Positions 1-6,940 of a DNA stretch of 8,651 bases are shown here, one piece after another. The position numbers and the translations under genes were made by a program. The stretch covers positions 1 to 8,651 of the forward strand of contig JBAYOD010000131.1 in assembly GCA_041678445.1 (NCBI GenBank), given 5' to 3'. The stretch is from Zeimonas sp041678445 (GTDB taxonomy: Bacteria > Pseudomonadota > Gammaproteobacteria > Burkholderiales > Burkholderiaceae_E). The notes under the pieces are model-generated. The model saw only the letters and a list, made by a program, of their open reading frames with translations. It did no database searches and had not been told where the DNA came from. How positions within the stretch are numbered: position 1 is the stretch's first letter; each line of letters starts with the position of its first letter.

Positions 1-2
1 AA

Positions 3-230
3 AATCTGCCACGTGCAATGTGGCGCCAGTGCTACCTCCCCAATCTAGTGCGTTGTCGCACTATCTGGCCACACTCGCCGCATCGTCGACGCGTGACCTA
101 CCGTATCCCGATACCGCCCATCACCAAGGCGGATGCGGATGCCATGCAGGCCATCCTCGGCGATATGTTGCTCGCTGCAAAAGCACTCACGGCCTCCCCG
201 AAAGGACATCCACCGCCCGCTCGCCGATAA
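3..230 (+). other. Unassigned upstream region with possible 3' end of a gene entering from the left edge
   Basis: No confident gene is visible here. One + strand frame is open from the window edge (position 3) to a TAA at 228-230. Its last ~45 residues look protein-like: a stretch around YRIPIPPITKADADAMQAIL followed by an amphipathic, Ala/Leu-rich helix and a Pro/Arg tail. Its first ~30 residues are rich in Arg, Cys and Trp and look unlike a real protein. A neighbouring frame (2-292) gives a more ordinary composition over the same first stretch (residues such as LPPQSSALSHYLATLA). A frameshifted gene remnant, or simply the tail of an upstream gene, are both possible. I recognise no family. 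The stop at 230 lies just before the candidate promoter of the next gene, which would fit a gene end here. Confidence 0.2.
46..63. repeat. Perfect inverted repeat (7-bp stem, 4-nt loop)
   Basis: TAGTGCG, loop TTGT, then CGCACTA. The arms are exactly complementary. No T-run follows, so it is not a typical intrinsic terminator. It could be an operator or an RNA hairpin, or chance. It lies inside the unassigned upstream stretch. Confidence 0.45.
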
Positions 231-239
231 ACCCGAAGT

Positions 240-245
240 TAGAAT
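240..245 (+). promoter_or_regulatory. Candidate -10 box upstream of the aldo/keto reductase gene
   Basis: TAGAAT matches the sigma-70 -10 consensus TATAAT at five of six positions and sits about 60 bases before the start codon at 306. No good TTGACA-like -35 box is found at 16-18 bases upstream, so this rests on a single hexamer plus its position. A transcript from here would have a leader of about 50 bases containing the ribosome-binding site at 291-295. Confidence 0.3.
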
Positions 246-290
246 CCCAGGCCTTCGCCGCACAACCCTCCCGATGCGCGGCCCCAGCCT

Positions 291-295
291 GAGGA
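291..295 (+). promoter_or_regulatory. Ribosome-binding site of the aldo/keto reductase gene
   Basis: GAGGA lies about 10 nt before the ATG at 306. It supports that start, which also aligns with the N-terminus of E. coli Tas. Confidence 0.55.
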
Positions 296-305
296 TCCCC
301 GCCCG

Positions 306-1343
306 ATGAAAACCCGCACCCTGCCCGGCACCGCCCTCGAAGTCTCCGAAGTCTGTCTCGGCACGATGACCTGGGGCGAACAGAACAGCGAAGCCGAGGC
401 GCATGAGCAGCTCGACTACGCGATCGCTCAGGGGGTCAACTTCGTCGACACCGCCGAGATGTATCCGGTCCCGCCCAAGGCAGCCACGCAAGGGCGCACC
501 GAAAGCTATCTGGGCCGCTGGCTGTCGAAACGGCCACGTGGCGGTCTGGTCATCGCATCGAAAGTAGCCGGCCCCGGCCGGCGCGACTGGATCCGTGGCG
601 GACGCACCGACCTCACGGCGGCCAACATCGCCGAGGCGGTCGACCGCAGCCTGGAACGGTTGCAGATCGACTGCATCGACCTCTACCAGATCCACTGGCC
701 GCAGCGTAACGTGCCGGCCTTCGGCGCCGTGGAGTTCGACCCGGCCAGGGAGCGCGGCGGGCCGTCGATCGAGGAGCAGGTCGAAGCCATGGCCGCCCTG
801 ATCGATTCGGGCCGGATCCGCCATTACGGCTTGTCGAACGAAACCGCCTGGGGGGTCTGCGAGTTCCACCGGCTTGCGAAGGCCCGTGGCCTGCCCGGCC
901 CGGTGACGCTGCAGAACAGCTACAGCCTGGTGTCGCGCAGCGCCGATGGCGACCTGGCCGAGGCGCTGTTTCGCGAGAACATGTCGCTGCTCGCCTACAG
1001 TCCGCTGGCCGGCGGCATGCTGTCGGGCAAGTACCTGGACGGCGCCTTGCCACCGGGGGCGCGCTTTACCTTGTTCGACACCCTGGGCCAGCGCTTCCGC
1101 TCCCCGCAGGTATCGGAAGCGGTCGATGCCTACGCGGCGCTTGCCGGGCAACACGGCATTTCCCTGGTGCAGCTCGCGCTGGGTTTCGTCAGAGGCCGCT
1201 GGCATCTCGGCGCCATGATCGTCGGTGCAACCACCCTCGCCCAGCTCGAGGAAGACATCGCCGCAGCCCGTTTCGAGCTCGACGAGGCCTTGCTGCAGGA
1301 GATCCGGGCGATCCAGCTGCGCTACCCCAACCCGGCGGCCTGA
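306..1343 (+). CDS. tas: Tas-like NADP(H)-dependent aldo/keto reductase
   Basis: A 345-residue cytosolic oxidoreductase of the aldo/keto reductase superfamily, predicted to use NADPH to reduce aldehydes or ketones in a (beta/alpha)8 barrel. Length and many segments match E. coli Tas (about 346 aa): LGTMTWGEQNSEAEAHEQLDYA near residues 18-39, the VDTAEMYPVPP block at 47-57, IHWPQR at 129-134, GLSNETAWGV at 175-184 and the cofactor-side GATT at 307-310. The catalytic tetrad is complete: Asp48, Tyr53, Lys86 and His130. The ATG at 306 is preceded by GAGGA, and the N-terminus aligns with Tas. In E. coli, tas was named because it suppresses a tyrosine auxotroph under starvation; its physiological substrate is not established, and the same caution applies here. 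It is followed by 201 bases of non-coding DNA, so it is probably transcribed separately from the transporter. The family assignment is firm; the role is open. Confidence 0.93.
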   Translation: MKTRTLPGTALEVSEVCLGTMTWGEQNSEAEAHEQLDYAIAQGVNFVDTAEMYPVPPKAATQGRTESYLGRWLSKRPRGGLVIASKVAGPGRRDWIRGGRTDLTAANIAEAVDRSLERLQIDCIDLYQIHWPQRNVPAFGAVEFDPARERGGPSIEEQVEAMAALIDSGRIRHYGLSNETAWGVCEFHRLAKARGLPGPVTLQNSYSLVSRSADGDLAEALFRENMSLLAYSPLAGGMLSGKYLDGALPPGARFTLFDTLGQRFRSPQVSEAVDAYAALAGQHGISLVQLALGFVRGRWHLGAMIVGATTLAQLEEDIAAARFELDEALLQEIRAIQLRYPNPAA

Positions 1344-1368
1344 ACCGCGACCATTCCGCAACCATTCC

Positions 1369-1412
1369 TTGCCTCCCTGACCTTCCCTGCCTCGCATTGC
1401 CTGCCTGACATT
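1369..1412 (+). repeat. Imperfect 16-nt direct repeat in the intergenic leader
   Basis: TTGCCTCCCTGACCTT (1369-1384) recurs as TTGCCTGCCTGACATT (1397-1412), matching at 14 of 16 bases with a 28-base period. The surrounding sequence is pyrimidine-rich on this strand. Low complexity makes chance similarity possible. There is no T-run terminator after the reductase gene in this stretch. Confidence 0.35.
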
Positions 1413-1434
1413 GCGATGCAATCGCATCGCCAAT
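1410..1434. repeat. Near-perfect dyad with a 4-nt loop, upstream of the transporter operon
   Basis: GCGATGC (1413-1419), loop AATC, GCATCGC (1424-1430) form a perfect 7-bp stem. Alternatively ATTG pairs with CAAT outside, with a single bulged C at 1430, giving 10 pairs in all. A second register (TGCGAT, GCA, ATCGCA at 1412-1426) is also possible. No T-run follows, so a terminator is unlikely. An operator or leader structure fits better. Confidence 0.45.
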
Positions 1435-1436
1435 GG

Positions 1437-1449
1437 AACACAATGTGTT
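1437..1449. promoter_or_regulatory. Candidate operator: perfect palindrome AACACA-A-TGTGTT
   Basis: The two 6-base half-sites are exact reverse complements around a single central A. It lies about 95 bases before the start of the binding-protein gene, in the only sizeable non-coding gap ahead of the transporter operon. Symmetric AT-richer sites like this in GC-rich intergenic DNA are typical of dimeric repressors such as GntR- or TetR-type proteins, but no regulator is encoded in the window and the cognate protein is unknown. I could not place a convincing -35/-10 pair around it. Confidence 0.45.
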
Positions 1450-1494
1450 AAGTTCGCGCTGCGCCCGCGCCAGACCTCGGGTCCGGCGGCAGGT

Positions 1495-1530
1495 ATCAGG
1501 AACCGAAGAAACATCAGGAACCGAAGAACA
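1495..1530 (+). repeat. Tandem 18-nt direct repeat just upstream of the ribosome-binding site
   Basis: ATCAGGAACCGAAGAA occurs at 1495-1510 and identically at 1513-1528, a period of 18 bases. A third, decayed start of the unit (CACCAGGAGA) follows at 1531-1540 and contains the actual Shine-Dalgarno. Each unit carries an AGGAA, so the leader offers two extra Shine-Dalgarno-like motifs upstream of the functional one. It may be a recent slippage duplication or have a translational role. Confidence 0.8.
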
Positions 1531-1534
1531 CACC

Positions 1535-1540
1535 AGGAGA
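1535..1540 (+). promoter_or_regulatory. Ribosome-binding site of the binding-protein gene
   Basis: AGGAGA ends four bases before the ATG at 1545 (core AGGAG five bases away). It is the strongest Shine-Dalgarno in the operon, consistent with high expression of a binding protein, and it fixes the start in front of a proper signal peptide. Confidence 0.75.
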
Positions 1541-1544
1541 CGTC

Positions 1545-3086
1545 ATGAAAATCGAATCATTGCGGCGTGCTGGCCTCAGGCTCGCCGTCGGCTCGCTGTT
1601 CACGGCCGTTGCGCTGGGCGCCGGCCCGGCCCTCGCGAGCAAGAAGGACAATACGATCCGTTTCGCGGCCGACCAGGCGCCCGAGAGCGTCGACCCCTTC
1701 TTCAACAACGTGCGGATCGGCGTCATTCTGGGCGCCCAGATCTGGGACACGCTGATCTATCGCGACCCGATCACCAACGAGTACAAGGGCAACCTGGCCA
1801 AGAGCTGGAAGCAGATCGACGACCGCACGATCGAGTTCGAACTGCGCGAAGGCGTGAAGTTCCACAACGGCGAGCCCTTCGACGCCGACTCGGTCGTCTA
1901 CACGATGAACTTCGTCGCCGACTCGGCCAACCGGGTCACGACCCAGCAGAACGTGAGCTGGATCGAGAAGGCCGAAAAGCTCGACCAGTACCGCGTGCGG
2001 GTCACCACGAAGAAGGTGTTCCCTGCGGCGATCGAGTATCTGTCGGGCCCGGTCGTCATGCACCCGGCCAAGTACTATGCCGAGGTCGGCCCGAAGGGCA
2101 TGAACGCCAAGCCGGTCGGAACCGGTCCGTTCAAGGTCGCTGCCTACGTACCCGGCAAATCGATCACGCTGGAACGCAACGCCGACTACTTCAAGGATTC
2201 GCCCAAGGGCGCCGCCAAGGTCGACAAGGTCGAGATCCGCTTCATTCCCGACCGCCAGACCCAGATGGCCGAGGTCCTGTCGGGCGGCATCGACCTGATC
2301 ATGCACGTGGCCAAGGACCAGGCTGAACAGGCCGCCCGGGTACCGCACCTGCAGGTGGTCAGCGGCGAGACGATGCGCATCGTCTTCATGCAGTTCAACA
2401 CCCGGGACGACACGCCCACTCCGGCGCTCAAGGATATCCGCGTGCGCAAGGCGATCGCCCACGCGCTCGACCGCGAGTCGATCGTCAAGAACATCGTCGG
2501 TGCGGGCTCGCGGGTCCTGCACACGCAGTGCTTCCCGTCGCAGTTCGGCTGCACCGACGAGGGTGCGCCGCGCTACGAGTACGACCCGGCGAAGGCCAAG
2601 CGGCTGCTCGCCGAGGCCGGTTTCCCGAACGGCTTCGAGACCGAGATCTTCGCCTATCGCGAACGCAACCAGACTGAAGCGATGATCAACAACCTGCAGG
2701 CGGTCGGCATCCGTGCCAAGCTGACCTTCTCGCAGTACGCCGCAATGCGTGACGCAACGCGCTCGGGCAAATCCTCGCTGACGCACCAGACCTGGGGCTC
2801 GTTCTCGGTCAACGACGTCTCGGCGTCCACGCCGGTGTACTTCACCTTCGAGGCCGACGACATCACCCGCGACCCGGAAGTCCGTGACCTGCTGGTCAAG
2901 GGCAACAACTCGGTCGACCCGGAAGTCCGCAAGCAGGCCTATCGGGAGGGTCTTGCCAGGATCGCCGAGAACGTCTACTCGGTTCCGATGTGGTCGCTGC
3001 CGGTGTTCTACGTCGCATCCCGGGATCTGAGCTTCTCGGCCTACCCGGACGAGATGGTCCGGTTCTGGGAAATGAGCTGGAAGTGA
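1545..3086 (+). CDS. Peptide-type ABC transporter, periplasmic substrate-binding protein (SBP_bac_5 family)
   Basis: A 513-residue extracytoplasmic solute receptor of the DppA/OppA/NikA family, which captures peptides or related compounds and delivers them to the membrane complex encoded just downstream. Residues 1-31 form a Sec signal peptide: basic n-region (RRAGLR), hydrophobic core, and ALA followed by Ser32 as the likely cleavage site. There is no lipobox cysteine, so it should be soluble in the periplasm. The mature part has the family hallmarks: ESVDPFF near 47-53, an L-A-x-S-W segment at 84-88, REGVKFHNGEPFDADSVVY at 101-119, the GTGPF block around 192-196, AEVLSGGIDLI in the middle and a VPMWSLPVFY segment near the C-terminus. 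Length is normal for the family. Two cysteines in CFPSQFGC (residues 329 and 336) could form a disulfide. Family and role are secure; the ligand (dipeptide, oligopeptide, acylated amino acid, glutathione-like compound) is not determined. Confidence 0.93.
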   Translation: MKIESLRRAGLRLAVGSLFTAVALGAGPALASKKDNTIRFAADQAPESVDPFFNNVRIGVILGAQIWDTLIYRDPITNEYKGNLAKSWKQIDDRTIEFELREGVKFHNGEPFDADSVVYTMNFVADSANRVTTQQNVSWIEKAEKLDQYRVRVTTKKVFPAAIEYLSGPVVMHPAKYYAEVGPKGMNAKPVGTGPFKVAAYVPGKSITLERNADYFKDSPKGAAKVDKVEIRFIPDRQTQMAEVLSGGIDLIMHVAKDQAEQAARVPHLQVVSGETMRIVFMQFNTRDDTPTPALKDIRVRKAIAHALDRESIVKNIVGAGSRVLHTQCFPSQFGCTDEGAPRYEYDPAKAKRLLAEAGFPNGFETEIFAYRERNQTEAMINNLQAVGIRAKLTFSQYAAMRDATRSGKSSLTHQTWGSFSVNDVSASTPVYFTFEADDITRDPEVRDLLVKGNNSVDPEVRKQAYREGLARIAENVYSVPMWSLPVFYVASRDLSFSAYPDEMVRFWEMSWK

Positions 3087-3115
3087 TTCCTGCTGCGTCC
3101 TGACCTGGTCCACTG

Positions 3116-4033
3116 ATGCTGGTCTACATCCTGAAACGGCTCGGGCTGGCGCTGCTCGTCGCCCTGGCCGTTTCGATCATTGCCTTCCTGCTGCTGCGCC
3201 TGTCCGGCGATCCCGCCATCGCGATCGCCGGCGAGGGCGCGCAGGAAGCCGACATCGCGCTGATCCGCACGACCTACGGCTTCGATCGGCCGCTGCCGGT
3301 CCAGTACGTCGACTGGCTCGGCAAGTCGCTGCGCGGTGACTTCGGCGATTCGATCTACTTCAAGGTGCCGGCAGCAAGCCTGATCTTCGACAAGCTGCAG
3401 ACGACGCTGCTGCTCGGTTTTCTGGCCCTGGCCTTCGCACTGGCGATTTCGGTTCCGCTCGGGGTACTCGCGGCGATCTACCGCAACAGCTGGCTCGACC
3501 GGCTGTGTCTGGCCATCGCGGTGATCGGCCAGGCGCTGCCCAATTTCTTCTTCGCGCTGCTGCTGATCATGCTGTTCTCGATCACGCTGCGCTGGCTGCC
3601 GGTCTCCGGCAGCGGCAGTTGGGCGCATTTCGTGATGCCGACGATCGACCTGGGCTACTACGCGGCGCCAGCCTTCATGAGACTGATCCGCGCCGGCATG
3701 ATCGAAGTGCTCGACGCTGATTACATCCGCACGGCCCGCGCCAAGGGTCTGCCGACGTCGACCGTCGTGTTCAAGCATGCGCTGCGCAATGCCGTGGTGC
3801 CCGTGGTCGCGCTGGCAGCGGTGCAACTCGGGTACCTGTTGGGTGGTTCGGTCGTCGTCGAAACCATCTTTGCCCTCGATGGCCTGGGTTATCTTGCCTA
3901 TCAGAGCATCACCTACAAGGATTTCCCCGTGATGCAGACCATCGTGCTGCTGCTGTCGGTCATCTACGTGGTCCTGACACTGGCGTCCGACATCGTCAAT
4001 GCCTGGCTCGATCCACGCATCCGGGTGGCCTGA
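3116..4033 (+). CDS. Peptide-type ABC transporter permease, DppB/OppB-like
   Basis: A 305-residue inner-membrane permease, one half of the transmembrane channel. An N-terminal anchor (about 8-28) leads into a periplasmic segment with the family pattern GDP..., IRTTYGFDRPLPVQYVDWL and LRGDFGDSI (30-80). About five further hydrophobic helices follow (roughly 97-121, 133-156, 170-191, 226-248 and 272-297). The cytoplasmic EAA loop, which docks onto the ATPase, is seen as DYIRTARAKGLPTSTVVFKHALRN at 202-225. The C-terminus LDPRIRVA is typical of DppB proteins. It begins 29 bases after the binding protein. No clear Shine-Dalgarno precedes the ATG, and an in-frame stop at 3101 excludes a longer start, so translation may depend on coupling or on an unstructured start region. 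Its partner is the permease at 4037. Confidence 0.94.
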   Translation: MLVYILKRLGLALLVALAVSIIAFLLLRLSGDPAIAIAGEGAQEADIALIRTTYGFDRPLPVQYVDWLGKSLRGDFGDSIYFKVPAASLIFDKLQTTLLLGFLALAFALAISVPLGVLAAIYRNSWLDRLCLAIAVIGQALPNFFFALLLIMLFSITLRWLPVSGSGSWAHFVMPTIDLGYYAAPAFMRLIRAGMIEVLDADYIRTARAKGLPTSTVVFKHALRNAVVPVVALAAVQLGYLLGGSVVVETIFALDGLGYLAYQSITYKDFPVMQTIVLLLSVIYVVLTLASDIVNAWLDPRIRVA

Positions 4034-4036
4034 CGG

Positions 4037-4936
4037 ATGACCTCCGCGACTGCATCGAGCGGTACCGTCGCCGCCAGTCTGCCGGCGCCGCCGGGCCTGC
4101 TGCGCCGGATCTGGCGCAACAAGGCGGTCATCGTCGGCTTCGGCCTGCTGCTGCTGATCCTGCTGATGGCGATCTTCGCGCCCTGGCTGGCGCCCCACGA
4201 TCCCTACCACCAGGACCTGACCAACCGGACCGTGCCGCCGTTCTGGCACGACGGCGGCACCTGGATTCACCCGCTGGGCACCGATCCGCTCGGGCGCGAC
4301 TATCTGTCGCGGCTGCTGTACGGCGCCCGGATCTCGCTGCTGATCGGGGGCGCCGTCGCGGTCATTTCGGGCTTCATCGGCACGACGATGGGCATGCTGG
4401 CCGGCTATTTCGGCGGCAAGACCGACATGGTCGTCTCGTTCATGATCACGACGCGGCTGTCGATGCCGGTGATCCTCGTCGCCCTGGCCACGGTTGCCCT
4501 GCTCGGCGGCTCGCTGTGGGTCGTCATCATGGTGCTGGGGCTGCTCAAATGGGACCGCTTCGCGGTCGTGATGCGCAGCGCCACCCAGCAGGTCCGATCA
4601 CTCGACTATGTGGCCGCCGCCCAGGCCGCCGGCGCCTCGACTCCGCGCGTGCTGCTCGGCGAGGTACTGCCCAACGTGCTGCCGCACCTGGTCGTCGTCG
4701 TCACCCTCGAAGCCGCCAGCGCGATCCTGCTCGAAGCCGCCTTGTCCTTCCTCGGCCTGGGCGTCCAACCGCCGCTGCCTTCCTGGGGACTGATGATTTC
4801 GGAAGCCAAGTCCTACATGTTCTTCTCGTTCTGGCTCATTGCCATTCCGGGCACTCTGCTGGCGCTGCTGATCTTCTCGATAAACCTGGCCGGCGATGGC
4901 CTGCGCGACCTGTTCTCGCCGGAAGGGCGGGCCTGA
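4037..4936 (+). CDS. Peptide-type ABC transporter permease, DppC/OppC-like
   Basis: A 299-residue inner-membrane permease that pairs with the DppB-like protein. The N-terminal tail (1-20) is Ser/Ala/Pro-rich and cytosolic. The first helix (about 29-50) ends in the family segment FAPWLAPHDPY. HPLGTDPLGRDYLSRLLYGAR (78-98) is the diagnostic OppC/DppC motif. Further helices lie at roughly 99-123, 130-154, 157-170, 216-240 and 264-285. The EAA loop is DYVAAAQAAGASTPRVLLGEVLPN at 190-213, followed by LSFLGLGVQPPLPSWG (236-251), which is highly conserved. The gene starts three bases after the previous stop with only a weak ribosome-binding site, so translational coupling is likely. Length is normal and nothing is missing. 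Confidence 0.94.
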   Translation: MTSATASSGTVAASLPAPPGLLRRIWRNKAVIVGFGLLLLILLMAIFAPWLAPHDPYHQDLTNRTVPPFWHDGGTWIHPLGTDPLGRDYLSRLLYGARISLLIGGAVAVISGFIGTTMGMLAGYFGGKTDMVVSFMITTRLSMPVILVALATVALLGGSLWVVIMVLGLLKWDRFAVVMRSATQQVRSLDYVAAAQAAGASTPRVLLGEVLPNVLPHLVVVVTLEAASAILLEAALSFLGLGVQPPLPSWGLMISEAKSYMFFSFWLIAIPGTLLALLIFSINLAGDGLRDLFSPEGRA

Positions 4937-4940
4937 AACC

Positions 4941-5914
<974 letters not shown>

Positions 5915-5918
<4 letters not shown>

Positions 5919-6940
5919 GCACTCCGATGATGCAGGCTCACGGGCTGACCCGTTCCTTCGTGATCCGGGCCGGCATGTTCGCGCCCAAACGAACATTGCA
6001 TGCCGTCAACGGCGTCGATCTGGCCATCAACAAAGGCGATGTCCTCGGCATCGTCGGCGAATCCGGCTGCGGAAAATCCACGCTGGCACGCATGCTGCTC
6101 GGGCTCACGCCGCCATCGAGCGGCTCGATCACGCTCGATGGCCGCGACATCCGGGAACTCGGCCGGCGTCCCCTCGCCCGGCGCGTGCAGCCCGTCTTCC
6201 AGGACCCGTACTCGTCGCTGAACCCGCGCCGCGGCATCGCCTCGATCGTCGCCCTGCCGCTCGAGGTTCATGGCATCGGCACCCCACGCGAGCGGCGCAG
6301 CAAGTCGATCGAGATCCTCGAACGGGTCGGCCTGCCGCCGCGCTATGCCGACAACACACCGGGCCAGCTCTCGGGCGGCCAGCGCCAGCGGGTGGCGATC
6401 GCCCGCGCGCTCGTCATGAATCCCGGGATCGTGATCTGCGACGAGCCGACTTCGGCCCTCGACGTGTCGGTCCAGGCGCAGATCCTCAACCTGCTGCTCG
6501 ACCTGCGCCGCGAGTTCGGGCTGACCTACGTCTTCATCAGCCACAACCTCGCCGTGGTCGAGCACATCGCCACCCAGGTCGCCGTCATGTACCTGGGCCA
6601 GGTCGTCGAACAGGCCGACACCGCCGTGCTGTTCAGGCAGCCCCGCCATCCGTACACCCAGGCCCTGCTGGCGTCGGTGCTCACGCCCGAGCCCGGTCTG
6701 GGCATTCCCGACACCGGCCTGGGGCTCGCCTTTCCCGATCCGCTCAACCCGCCCGCCGGCTGCGCGTTCCACCCGCGCTGCGCCCAGCGCATCGCGCCCT
6801 GCAACACGATCGTGCCGCCGCTCGTCGAAAGCCCGCTCGGCAAGGTGGCCTGCCACCTCCACCCCGCCGCCCCGGTACCCGCCGCGGCCCCCACTCCAGC
6901 CCCCTCCTCACCCCTCTCTTTACCTGATACGCCACAATGA
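5915..6940 (+). CDS. Peptide-type ABC transporter ATP-binding protein, DppF/OppF-like
   Basis: A 341-residue second ATPase of the importer. Motifs: Walker A GESGCGKS at 48-55, Q-loop Gln96 in VFQDPYSSLNPR (a DppF/OppF hallmark), signature LSGGQRQR at 152-159, Walker B IVICDE at 172-177 and H-loop His210. The oligo_HPY region begins near 238 (RHPYTQALL). It carries Cys283, Cys289, Cys296 and Cys313, the same four-cysteine pattern as its partner, again consistent with a 4Fe-4S site. The last ~25 residues (from about 317) form a low-complexity Ala/Pro/Ser tail beyond the conserved domain, probably disordered. The ATG overlaps the previous stop as ATGA, and its own stop overlaps the next start in the same way, so the three genes are translationally linked. 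Confidence 0.94.

Noticed and set aside
1344..1440. Intrinsic terminator after the aldo/keto reductase gene
   Set aside because: The dyad at 1410-1434 is not followed by a T-run on the + strand, and no other GC-rich hairpin plus T-run is present in the gap.
45..1514. Long reading frame on the - strand opposite the aldo/keto reductase gene
   Set aside because: It mirrors a well-supported + strand gene in GC-rich DNA, is rich in Arg/Gly/Asp/His with no recognisable domain, and has no ribosome-binding site. It is a compositional shadow.
1400..1544. Sigma-70 or sigma-54 promoter for the transporter operon
   Set aside because: Hexamers such as CTGACA at 1405 have no -10 partner at a proper distance, and no GG/GC pair with sigma-54 spacing and context was found. 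A promoter must exist somewhere, but I cannot place it.
1433..2326. + strand frame starting in the leader and overlapping the binding-protein gene
   Set aside because: The apparent SGTEE repeat comes from the 18-nt DNA repeat, and the rest is an Arg/Gly/Pro-rich out-of-frame reading of the binding-protein gene.
1557..3113. 518-codon - strand frame opposite the binding-protein gene
   Set aside because: It lies antisense to a gene with a signal peptide and clear family motifs, and its translation (Val/Asp/Arg/Leu-rich) shows no domain. GC bias explains the lack of stops.
4896..4940. Earlier start for the first ATPase gene
   Set aside because: It would overlap the permease gene by about 40 bases and add a non-family N-terminal stretch. 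The ATG at 4941 gives the usual start just before the conserved beta strand.
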